Below, piece by piece: positions 23,337 through 30,349 of a stretch of DNA of 51,005 bases. The DNA comes from DATEAV01 sp964575425. GTDB taxonomy: Bacteria > Chloroflexota > Anaerolineae > Anaerolineales > E44-bin32. Position 1 is the stretch's first letter. Each line of letters opens with the position of its first letter. The stretch covers positions 1 to 51,005 of the forward strand of contig CAZNRD010000023.1 in assembly GCA_964575425.1 (NCBI GenBank), written 5' to 3'. The translations under genes were made by a program, and so were the position numbers. The notes under the pieces are model-generated. The model did not search any database and had not been told where the DNA came from. It saw nothing but the letters and a program-made list of their open reading frames with translations.

Positions 23337-25499
23337 CTACCCCGCCAGGAAGAGATTGACAACCGCCTGCACGTCCAGCACGTTGACCGAGCCGTCGCCG
23401 TTGACATCTGCCCGGGCGATCAAGTCGGGATCGGTGATCGTTCCCAGGAAGACGTTCACGCAGAGCTGGACGTCGAGGACGTTGACGCTGCCATCCTGGT
23501 TGATGTCGGCGGGCGAGGGCGTGGCCGCCGGCGGCGTGGCAGTGGGCGTTGGAGTATCGCCAGGGGTCGCCGTGGGCGAAGCGGTGGGGGTGATGCTTGC
23601 TGTCGGCGATGGCGAGGCCGTTGGCGTGGGGCTGGGCGGGATCGCGGTGGCGGTGGGAGTGGGGCTCGGGCCTGCCGTCGGCGTGCGGGTGGGGGTGGGC
23701 GTTGGCGTGGGCGGCGGGACGTACCAGGGTGAGTCGAAGAGCCACTCGGGTCCGTTGGTTACGCCGCCGTAGACGCGGCGCCCGTTGCTCGGGCCGCCGG
23801 CCGCGCCCGACGTGTCGCCGATGACGTTGCCGTAGCCCTCATGGAAGTGGTATAGGCCGACCGTGTTGCCGTCGGTCGGGAAGCGGGCGGAGGGAGTTGG
23901 GTAGAGGCCGGCGTAGCGCAGTGTGTTGGAGATGCGGATCTCGGTGAGCCAGCCGCTGAAGGCGGGGTAGAGCGTGCGATTGATGTCGAACTTCTCGGCG
24001 CCGATGACCAGAAACGGGTCGTTGGGGTAGGTGGTGGCGCGGCCATCGCGGTAGGAGATGTCTCCATCCGGCCCATCGACCTGGGCGTCGAGGACACCGT
24101 CGACGTAGATCGAGAGCAGTCCATCGCTGGCCCGGCGAGTCACGGCCACGTGGTGCCACCGACCATCGGCCACATTGCGCGTGCCGCACAGGGTGAGGGC
24201 GCTCGTGCCGTTGTGCACGCCGAAGGCGATCACCCCGCCCGCCAGCGAGACGCCGAAGTCGCCGTAGTCGCCGGGTCCCTGGATGTTGCGGTCGAAGAGG
24301 ATGTTACCGTAGAGCCAGGTGTCGGCGCCGAGGGCGCAGGCCGGAGAGCGATTGTCGGCGGCGAAGGCGCGCATCCACCACTCGAGGGTGAAGTCGGCCG
24401 CGCCAACGTCGACCGGGCGGGCGGGGGCGTCGAGGGCGATCTTCACCCGGTCGAGGTCTCCGTACCCGTTGCCGAAGAAGCGGAGCGAGTACCCTCCCGG
24501 AGGGTCCCACACTGGGGTGAAGACCGAGCCTTCGTAGAAGTAGGTGAGGATTTCGTCCCAGGTATTTCCGTTACGGGCCATGTCCCGCGAGTCATACTGG
24601 CCCATGCACCTGCCGGCGAGGCCGGCCGCGACGCACTGGCTGTAGTAGGCGCGGTAGTAAGCGCGGACGAGGTTTCCGCTGCGGGTCTGGCGCCAGTTCC
24701 AGGTGTACTCAACCGCGAGGTCGGTGCTGGTGTAGGAGACGGCCGGATTGTAGACCTGGTCGCAGGTGCTGTCGTAGACGTCGGCGTCGGGGTAGCGGCC
24801 GCCGGCGGCGATGATTGACCAGGCGTACATCTTGGCTGCCATGGCGCCGGCCCGCAGCGACTCCCATGGCCAGCTTGGAATCCACTCATTGGGCAGGACA
24901 TGCTTCACATAGTCCATGAAGTCAACGGTCTGCACTGTGTAGGGGCGTGAGGTGTCGCAGTAGGGATAGCCTGTGACGCGCACGCGGATGGTCGCTGGCA
25001 GGGGCAGGGATATCTGGTTCAGGGGTGAGGCGCCGCCGAGGGCGAGCGCGTCCGGAAGACCGGGGACCTCCGGCCGGCCCTCGAGCGGGGGCACGAGGAT
25101 TGTGACAGGTTCGGGTCCGAGGTCGGCCTCAAGGCGAAGGGTGTCGCCCTGGACCAGGAGCACGTCCTGGATTGTCCAGTCGCCATAGCCGGCCGCCGAG
25201 ATCGTGATGGTGACGGCCAGCGTCGCTTCCGAGAGGGGCACAACCCAGCGGAAGCGGCCTGAAGGATCGGTGCCAGCCTCGAGGCCGAGGGCAGGGGCGG
25301 AGGCCCGCGCGCCAGAGATGGGCTGGTCGGTGTCGCGGTCGCGAGCGACGGCCTCGACGACTGCGGCGCTGCCATCCTGGGCAAGGGCCGGGACGAAGGG
25401 AGGTGCAGAGGCGGCGATGGCCCACAACGCCAGGGCGAGGGGTGCAGCAAGGCCCGCCGGCAACATCAGATGGGAAGTGGATTTCAGAAGACCGGTCAT
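23337..25499 (-). CDS. Secreted SpoIID-domain protein with LamG domain and dockerin
   Basis: A 720-residue protein from the ATG at 25499, chosen because it gives a signal peptide (MTGLLKSTSHLMLPAGLAA, then a hydrophobic core) and has GGAGGG just upstream. About 45-125 resembles a carboxypeptidase-regulatory beta domain (PISGARASAPALG). About 165-330 is a SpoIID/LytB domain (VDFMDYVKHVLPNEW, then AGAMAAKMYAW), a peptidoglycan lytic transglycosylase fold; the glutamate in LPNEW matches the catalytic position. About 335-580 is the LamG domain shared with the M23 protein. A Thr/Pro linker (590-660) leads to a dockerin with loops DINQDGSVNVLD and DVNGDGSVNVLD. The cohesin gene follows on the same strand. 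Confidence 0.88.
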   Translation of the reverse strand: MTGLLKSTSHLMLPAGLAAPLALALWAIAASAPPFVPALAQDGSAAVVEAVARDRDTDQPISGARASAPALGLEAGTDPSGRFRWVVPLSEATLAVTITISAAGYGDWTIQDVLLVQGDTLRLEADLGPEPVTILVPPLEGRPEVPGLPDALALGGASPLNQISLPLPATIRVRVTGYPYCDTSRPYTVQTVDFMDYVKHVLPNEWIPSWPWESLRAGAMAAKMYAWSIIAAGGRYPDADVYDSTCDQVYNPAVSYTSTDLAVEYTWNWRQTRSGNLVRAYYRAYYSQCVAAGLAGRCMGQYDSRDMARNGNTWDEILTYFYEGSVFTPVWDPPGGYSLRFFGNGYGDLDRVKIALDAPARPVDVGAADFTLEWWMRAFAADNRSPACALGADTWLYGNILFDRNIQGPGDYGDFGVSLAGGVIAFGVHNGTSALTLCGTRNVADGRWHHVAVTRRASDGLLSIYVDGVLDAQVDGPDGDISYRDGRATTYPNDPFLVIGAEKFDINRTLYPAFSGWLTEIRISNTLRYAGLYPTPSARFPTDGNTVGLYHFHEGYGNVIGDTSGAAGGPSNGRRVYGGVTNGPEWLFDSPWYVPPPTPTPTPTRTPTAGPSPTPTATAIPPSPTPTASPSPTASITPTASPTATPGDTPTPTATPPAATPSPADINQDGSVNVLDVQLCVNVFLGTITDPDLIARADVNGDGSVNVLDVQAVVNLFLAG
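23985..24275 (-). repeat. Perfect inverted repeat, copy 2 (inside the SpoIID-LamG gene)
   Basis: Reverse-complement partner of 21130-21420, 291 identical bases. Flanking homology reaches about 23930-24490 with a few per cent mismatch. Both copies encode the same LamG segment in the same reading phase. Confidence 0.95.
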
Positions 25500-25620
25500 C
25501 GCCCTCCGGCAGTCGCCTCGCCGGCTCCGCAGTGGGGGCCGGGTGAGGGGAGCGAATGGCCTTGCCTGCGGCCATGGAGCAAGAACCGTGCCGCGCCTGT
25601 TTGCCGGCCTATGTGGCCTC

Positions 25621-25651
25621 ATAATGTCCTGGAAATGGCAGTGAGTGTCAA
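25621..25651 (-). promoter_or_regulatory. Possible promoter of the SpoIID-cohesin operon
   Basis: On the minus strand a TTGACA (25651-25646) and a CATTAT (25626-25621) are 19 bp apart. This is a perfect -35 with a weak -10 and wider spacing than elsewhere. The leader would be about 115 nt. The rest of 25500-25776 shows no gene. Confidence 0.3.
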
Positions 25652-25776
25652 GGGCCAAATGGTCCGGGAGGCGAAGGCTGCCTCGCGCGATGTCTGCGGG
25701 CTGCGGTGGAGAAGGGTTTGCGGTGCAGCGTCGTGTTAACGCTGTAAGGCAGTCGCACCCAGGGTCCATTCCCGAA

Positions 25777-25805
25777 TTGACCCCGGCCGTGCCGCATGGT
25801 ATCAT
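25777..25805 (+). promoter_or_regulatory. Promoter of the metK riboswitch transcript
   Basis: TTGACC (25777-25782) and TATCAT (25800-25805) are 17 bp apart. The start near 25812 is about 20 nt ahead of the riboswitch aptamer. Confidence 0.7.
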
Positions 25806-25833
25806 GCCGCCCAATTGACCAGCCCCTGAGGCA

Positions 25834-25945
25834 CTCTTATCCAGAGAGGCGGAGGGACCGGCCCTGTGAAGCCTCGGCAACCTACCGGCAGCCCGCTTCC
25901 GGTGTGGTGCCAACTCCGGCAGACGTTCGCTCTGGAAGATGAGAG
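25834..25945 (+). ncRNA. SAM-I (S-box) riboswitch
   Basis: Aptamer that senses S-adenosylmethionine. The closing helix is CTCTTATC (25834-25841) with GATGAGAG (25938-25945). The conserved core CAGAGAGGCGGAGGGAC and the stretch GTGAAGCCTCGGCAACC match the family consensus. Downstream, CCAGTG (25951-25956) can pair with CACTGG (26001-26006), which contains the start of the GGAGG ribosome binding site of metK. A second hairpin, ATTGCCCCTT with AAGGGGCAAT, lies between them. There is no U-run, so control is more likely at translation than at termination. High SAM would then shut off its own synthase. Confidence 0.93.
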
Positions 25946-26017
25946 GGTGGCCAGTGCACTGCACATTGCCCCTTCTCGCCTGGAAGGGGCAATTCGGGAA
26001 CACTGGAGGCCTCGCCC

Positions 26018-27229
26018 GTGAGCAGTTCGTTCATGTCCTCGCCCCGACTTCTCTTCACCTCCGAGTCGGTCACCGAGGGACACCCCGATAAGATCTGTGA
26101 TCAGATTTCCGATGCCGTGCTTGATACTTGCCTGGAGCAGGACCCGACTTCGCGCGTCGCCTGCGAGACGGCCGTGAAGACCGGCTTCGCCATCCTGCTG
26201 GGCGAGATCACCACACGCGCCCGCCTCGACTTCGACCAGCTTGTGCGCCGCGTCATCCTGGACATCGGCTTCGACGACAGCGAGAAGGGCTTTGATGGCA
26301 ACACCTGCGGCGTGCAGGTGGCCATTGCCCGCCAAAGCCCGGACATCGCCCTCGGCGTCGATCGCGCGCTGGAGGCCAGGGTGGGCGAGATGACCGACGA
26401 CGAGATCGAGGCCATCGGCGCCGGCGACCAGGGCATGATGTTCGGCTTCGCCTGCAGCGAGACACCGACCTACATGCCGATGCCGCTCTACCTGGCCCAC
26501 CGCCTCACTCGCCGCATGGCCGAGGTGCGCAAGCAAGGACTGCTGCCATGGATGCGGCCCGATGGCAAGTCGCAGGTGACGGTCGAATACCAGCACGGCC
26601 AGCCGAAGCGCATCGACACCATCCTCGTCAGCACGCAGCACGCGCCCGAGGTCTCCCAGGAGGAAGTGTGCCAGGGAGTGATCCAGCACGTGATCCAGCC
26701 CGTCATGCCCGCGGAGCTCCTCGACGGCAGGCCGAAGATCTACGTGAATCCCACGGGCCGGTTTGTGGTGGGCGGCCCGCTGGGAGATGCCGGCGTCACC
26801 GGGCGCAAGATCATCGTCGACACCTACGGGGGTATGGGGCACCACGGCGGTGGCTGCTTCAGCGGCAAAGATCCGACCAAGGTCGATCGCTCCGGGGCGT
26901 ATGCCGCGCGCTGGGTGGCCAAGCACATCGTGGCCGCCGGCCTAGCAGAGCGCTGCGAGATCCAGGTTGCCTACGCCATTGGCATTGCCCGGCCGCTCTC
27001 GGTGACCGTCGAGACCTTTGGCACGGGCCGCCTGCCCGACGAGATGATTGCACACCTGATCCACGAGCACTTCGACCTGCGGCCCGGCGCCATCATCCGC
27101 GACCTCGACCTGCGGCGGCCCATCTTTCGCCAGACTGCCACCTATGGCCACTTCGGCCGCGACGACATCGACCTGCCCTGGGAGCATCTCGACCGCCTGG
27201 AGGCCCTGCGCCGCGCCGCCGGCTTTTGA
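26018..27229 (+). CDS. metK: S-adenosylmethionine synthase (MetK)
   Basis: Makes SAM from methionine and ATP in the cytoplasm. The 403-residue length is normal. Motifs present are EGHPDKICDQISDAVLD at the N-terminus, GAGDQGMMFGFA in the middle and the phosphate loop CFSGKDPTKVDRSGAY. I chose GTG 26018 because GGAGG (26005-26009) lies 8 bp upstream; the ATG at 26033 would be 23 bp from it. The gene is under a SAM-I riboswitch. A strong promoter for the next operon overlaps its stop codon. Confidence 0.96.
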   Translation: MSSSFMSSPRLLFTSESVTEGHPDKICDQISDAVLDTCLEQDPTSRVACETAVKTGFAILLGEITTRARLDFDQLVRRVILDIGFDDSEKGFDGNTCGVQVAIARQSPDIALGVDRALEARVGEMTDDEIEAIGAGDQGMMFGFACSETPTYMPMPLYLAHRLTRRMAEVRKQGLLPWMRPDGKSQVTVEYQHGQPKRIDTILVSTQHAPEVSQEEVCQGVIQHVIQPVMPAELLDGRPKIYVNPTGRFVVGGPLGDAGVTGRKIIVDTYGGMGHHGGGCFSGKDPTKVDRSGAYAARWVAKHIVAAGLAERCEIQVAYAIGIARPLSVTVETFGTGRLPDEMIAHLIHEHFDLRPGAIIRDLDLRRPIFRQTATYGHFGRDDIDLPWEHLDRLEALRRAAGF

Positions 27230-27254
27230 CAACCACGGTCATCGCCCGTATAAT
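27226..27254 (+). promoter_or_regulatory. Consensus promoter of the MazG-like operon
   Basis: TTGACA (27226-27231) and TATAAT (27249-27254) are both perfect consensus, with a 17-bp spacer. The -35 box overlaps the metK stop codon. The expected start is near 27261, giving a 145-nt leader. Confidence 0.85.
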
Positions 27255-27280
27255 TCCTTGCATGCGCGGCCTGCACCTCT

Positions 27281-27381
27281 CGTTCCCACCCGCACCGCAC
27301 AACCTCACCTCACGGTCTGGTTGAGGCTGTGGCAGGAACGCGCACCCATCGGCTTCCCAGATCGGAGGGGAAGCCGATTTT
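27281..27381 (+). promoter_or_regulatory. Structured leader with terminator-like hairpin ahead of the MazG-like operon
   Basis: Nested pairs are visible: CGTTCC (27281-27286) with GGAACG (27335-27340), and inside it CACA-A-CCTCA (27298-27307) with TGAGG-C-TGTG (27322-27331). Next comes an 11-bp hairpin, ATCGGCTTCCC (27348-27358) with GGGAAGCCGAT (27368-27378), ending in TTTT. A folded domain followed by a terminator-like stem is the layout of an attenuator or riboswitch. I do not recognise a known class. Confidence 0.5.
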
Positions 27382-27405
27382 CGTTCGGGGAGTGAGGAAC
27401 CGCTG

Positions 27406-27702
27406 ATGGACCTGAAAGAGCTGACCTCCGCCATGCACCGTTTGGTCGAGGCCAAGGGCTGGTATCGCCCCGACAGCCCTCGCCCCCAGACGCCGCGCAA
27501 CCTCGCAGCTTCGCTTGTCATCGAGGCCGCTGAGGTGCTGGAGCACTTCCAGTGGTCCGAGACCCCTGCCGACCGCGAGGCCCTGGCCTCGGAGCTGGCG
27601 GACGTGGCGCTCTACCTGCTCCAGCTGAGCAGCCTCAACGAGATCGATCTGGAGCGGGCCGTCCTGGAGAAGCTCGGGGTCAACTACACTCGCGAATGGT
27701 GA
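27406..27702 (+). CDS. MazG-like nucleotide pyrophosphohydrolase
   Basis: Small all-helical protein of 98 residues of the MazG/dCTPase (RS21-C6-like) group, which hydrolyses non-canonical or excess NTPs/dNTPs to NMP and pyrophosphate. The metal-binding pattern is present as EAAEVLEHFQW and, about 20 residues later, ELADVALYLLQL (the ExxE and ExxD halves). The length fits the single-domain enzymes. It starts at ATG 27406 behind GAGGAAC. It leads a four-gene unit: the next start is 3 bp after this stop. Confidence 0.88.
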   Translation: MDLKELTSAMHRLVEAKGWYRPDSPRPQTPRNLAASLVIEAAEVLEHFQWSETPADREALASELADVALYLLQLSSLNEIDLERAVLEKLGVNYTREW

Positions 27703-27705
27703 GGG

Positions 27706-28317
27706 ATGAGAATCCTGGCCCTTTCCGACCAGGTGATCGATTTCCTGTACAGCCCGCTGGTGCGTGAGCGGTTCAGCGATGTCGACGTCGTCGTCGGGTG
27801 CGGCGACCTGCCCGCCCACTACCTCGAGTACGTCATCACCCAGCTCAATGTCCCTCTGCTGTATGTCCCTGGAAATCATGACCCCGATGACCTGCGTGTC
27901 CCCGGAGGACTGGACCTTGACGGCGTCGTTGCTCGGGTGAAGGGTGTGCTCTTCGCCGGCCTGGGCGGAAGCCGCCGCTACAAACCCGACGGCAGGCACC
28001 AGTACAGCGAGTCCGAGATGCGCTGGCGGGTGGGGCAGCTGATCGTACAGCTTTGGCTCGGCCGCCTGCGAGGCCAGCGGGGCCTGGATGTCCTCGTCAC
28101 CCACGCCCCGCCATTCCGCATCCATGACGCTCCGGACCTGCCGCACACCGGCTTCGCCGCCTATCATGCGCTGTGGACCTTCTTCCGTCCCCAGCTCGTC
28201 GTGCACGGCCACACCCATGCCCAGCGCAATCTTGAGACTACCGAGACGATCATCGAGGGGACGCGCATCGTCAACGTCATCCCCTACCGGGTCGTCGAGG
28301 TCAAGGTGCCAGCATGA
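27706..28317 (+). CDS. Calcineurin-like metallophosphoesterase
   Basis: A 203-residue phosphoesterase of the calcineurin-like fold. Metal-site motifs in order are LALSDQV, GCGDLP, GNHDP, THAPP and HGHTH. The first motif usually reads D-x-H; here the His is replaced by Val (SDQV), as in a subgroup that may use one fewer ligand. No signal peptide or membrane helix is present, so it is cytoplasmic. Its stop overlaps the next start by 4 bp. The substrate cannot be predicted, though its place between a nucleotide pyrophosphatase and a kinase-like protein hints at nucleotide or phospho-signal turnover. Confidence 0.88.
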   Translation: MRILALSDQVIDFLYSPLVRERFSDVDVVVGCGDLPAHYLEYVITQLNVPLLYVPGNHDPDDLRVPGGLDLDGVVARVKGVLFAGLGGSRRYKPDGRHQYSESEMRWRVGQLIVQLWLGRLRGQRGLDVLVTHAPPFRIHDAPDLPHTGFAAYHALWTFFRPQLVVHGHTHAQRNLETTETIIEGTRIVNVIPYRVVEVKVPA

Positions 28318-29165
28318 GCGAGATCGACGCCCGTTCGGAAGCCGACTTCCACGGGGCTCGCCTGAGGTCGTTCCTGCTCGAGGTGGTGGGGGCCCTCACC
28401 GGTCATCCCCGCCGCCTGCTCGCCTTCGACCAGGTGCGGGAGAAGCTGCACCTGGGGGGTCCCGTGTATCGCGGCGTCGAGAGCGTGCCGCTGGAGAAGA
28501 TCGTGGGCAGCGTCGACCGCTATCGCGACTTCGATCGCGCCTTCCTGCCCACCCAGTCGCACACCGAGAGTCGCTGGCATCGCGTCAATCGCGCCTGGTA
28601 CGACGAGGTCAGCCTGCCCCCGGTGCTGCTCTATCGCGTTGGCGAGGTATACTTCGTCGTCGACGGGAACCACCGGGTCTCGGTGGCGCGCAGCAAAGGT
28701 CAGAAGTTCATCGATGCCGAGGTGCGCGAGTGCAGCGCGCGCGTGCCGCTGACGGCCGACGCTTGTCCCGGAGACCTGGAGCGCCTGGGCGAGCGGGTCG
28801 AGTTCCTGGAGCGGACACAGATCGATCGCATCCGGCCGGGGGCCGTGATCGAGCCGACGGTCCTGGGCGGTTACGATCGCCTGATCGAGCACATCGCCGT
28901 CCACCGCTACTTCATGGGGCTGGATGCCGGCCGCGAGGTCGCTGAGGAGCAGGCTGTGGCGCACTGGTATGACACCCTCTACCGTCCGGTGGTCGAGGTC
29001 ATTGAGCGCTCGGACATCCTGGACGAGTTCCCTGGTCGGACGGTGGGAGACCTGTATCTGTGGGTGATGGATCATCTGCACTACCTGCGCGAACGATCGG
29101 GAAAGGGCTCGATCGGGCCGGCCGAGGCCGCCGCCGACTTCGTCGAGAGAGTTGCCAATGACTGA
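28314..29165 (+). CDS. ParB/sulfiredoxin-fold protein of unknown function
   Basis: A 283-residue soluble protein. Around residues 95-145 it has the ParB/Srx-type core: PPVLLYRVGEVYFVVDGNHR followed by VSVARSKG. In that fold the G-x-H-R region binds nucleotide phosphate (CTP in ParB, ATP in sulfiredoxin). The C-terminal half (about 180-280) is helical, with EHIAVHRYFMG and RTVGDLYLWVMDHLHYL, and resembles the DUF4032 type; I am not certain of that label. It overlaps the phosphoesterase by 4 bp and the kinase-like gene by 8 bp, so the three products are likely made in matched amounts. Confidence 0.7.
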   Translation: MSEIDARSEADFHGARLRSFLLEVVGALTGHPRRLLAFDQVREKLHLGGPVYRGVESVPLEKIVGSVDRYRDFDRAFLPTQSHTESRWHRVNRAWYDEVSLPPVLLYRVGEVYFVVDGNHRVSVARSKGQKFIDAEVRECSARVPLTADACPGDLERLGERVEFLERTQIDRIRPGAVIEPTVLGGYDRLIEHIAVHRYFMGLDAGREVAEEQAVAHWYDTLYRPVVEVIERSDILDEFPGRTVGDLYLWVMDHLHYLRERSGKGSIGPAEAAADFVERVAND

Positions 29166-30267
29166 CCCCGGGGCGGCCGCGGCTGACATCAACCAGGCGG
29201 TCGAGGCCTGGCCCTGGCCCTTCAGCCGGGCGGACATCACCGCTGGCCTGCGCCGCCACCTAAGCGACAACACGATCCAGGTGCTCGCTGTCCAGCCGGC
29301 GAAGATGCGCTACCTCCGCCCCTCCATCGGGCGCGTGCGCGGCCTGAAGGCCGAGTATCAGGGCAGCCATGGGCCGCGCACGATCCGTCTCGTCGTGAAG
29401 GAGCCACGCGGGGCGACCCGCACCGGCCTGGCTGGCGCCGGCCGTCGCGAGGTGGGCGTCTACCAGTCGCTGGCCGCGCAGCTCCCGCTCTCCACCCCGG
29501 CGTTCATCGCCGGCGCCCCTACGGGAGACTGGCTCCTGCTGGAGGCGCTGCAGCCCGTGCGCGATGCGCCTCAGTGGCTGGCCGAAGACTACCGCTCAGC
29601 CATCGACGCCCTCAGCAGCCTGCACGATCGCTTCTGGGACCTGGGGGAGGACCTCGACGCGTTTCCCTGGCTGAGCCGCCCCATCGACGCGGACTTCGAG
29701 ATCCATGTCGCGGCCGCGGCTCAGGCGATCGAGCGCATCGTGGCCGAGGGCCAGCCGGCGCCGCTGGCCGCCGTCCCGGAGCGAATGCAGGTGCTCGCCC
29801 GACTGACGACCCTGGCCGAGCACGTGGTCGCACCCCTGCGGGACGTGCCGCGCACGTTCCTGCACGGAGACTACTGGCCCGGCAACATCGCCGTGCTCAA
29901 GAACCGCAGCCAGGTCGTCTACGACTGGCAGCTGGCCGGCGTCGCCCCCGGCGTCATGGATCTCCTGGTGTTCCTGACGAAAAGCGAATGGTGGTTCGGC
30001 GCGCTGCCCATGAGCAGCGAGGAGATCGTCGGGCTGTACCGCTCGAACCTCGCCAGTCAGCTGGGTGTGGTGTGGTCCGACGAGGACTGGGAGCGCCTGT
30101 GGGACCACGCCTTGATGTGGCGCTTCCTGCAGGAATGGGTCGACCTGCTCGCGGCAACGCCAGGGCCGATCCTCGAAACGCGCGCCGAGCAGCTGGACCG
30201 CATCTGGCTCTACCCGGTGACGCAGGCAGTGCGGCGCAGGCTGGGCGGACGCGCAGCGCATGCCTGA
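29158..30267 (+). CDS. APH-family phosphotransferase
   Basis: A 369-residue protein of the aminoglycoside phosphotransferase/choline-kinase fold. The catalytic loop is FLHGDYWPGNIAV and the metal-binding motif is VVYDWQLAG. The N-lobe lysine is likely in IRLVVKEPRG. I chose ATG 29158, which overlaps the ParB-like gene by 8 bp; a TTG two codons upstream is possible. It is unlikely to be a resistance gene. Family members phosphorylate sugars, choline, amino acids or proteins, and the operon context gives no specific substrate. It is the last gene of the MazG-like unit. Confidence 0.85.
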   Translation: MTDPGAAAADINQAVEAWPWPFSRADITAGLRRHLSDNTIQVLAVQPAKMRYLRPSIGRVRGLKAEYQGSHGPRTIRLVVKEPRGATRTGLAGAGRREVGVYQSLAAQLPLSTPAFIAGAPTGDWLLLEALQPVRDAPQWLAEDYRSAIDALSSLHDRFWDLGEDLDAFPWLSRPIDADFEIHVAAAAQAIERIVAEGQPAPLAAVPERMQVLARLTTLAEHVVAPLRDVPRTFLHGDYWPGNIAVLKNRSQVVYDWQLAGVAPGVMDLLVFLTKSEWWFGALPMSSEEIVGLYRSNLASQLGVVWSDEDWERLWDHALMWRFLQEWVDLLAATPGPILETRAEQLDRIWLYPVTQAVRRRLGGRAAHA

Positions 30268-30349
30268 GCCCACGATGGCGCCGCGAGAATGAAGAGGCAA
30301 CGCACGCCGGCGCGGCGACCGGCTGGCGAGTTCTGGTCGAGGAGCAATC

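Noticed and set aside
22087..23745. A long frame over the Thr/Pro linkers on the minus strand
   Set aside because: It arises from repeats rich in ACN and CCN codons read out of frame; the cohesin gene in the other frame has signal peptide, domain and anchor.
29158..30267. Aminoglycoside resistance gene
   Set aside because: The APH fold is broad, and its place in a coupled operon with nucleotide-related genes makes antibiotic resistance unlikely.
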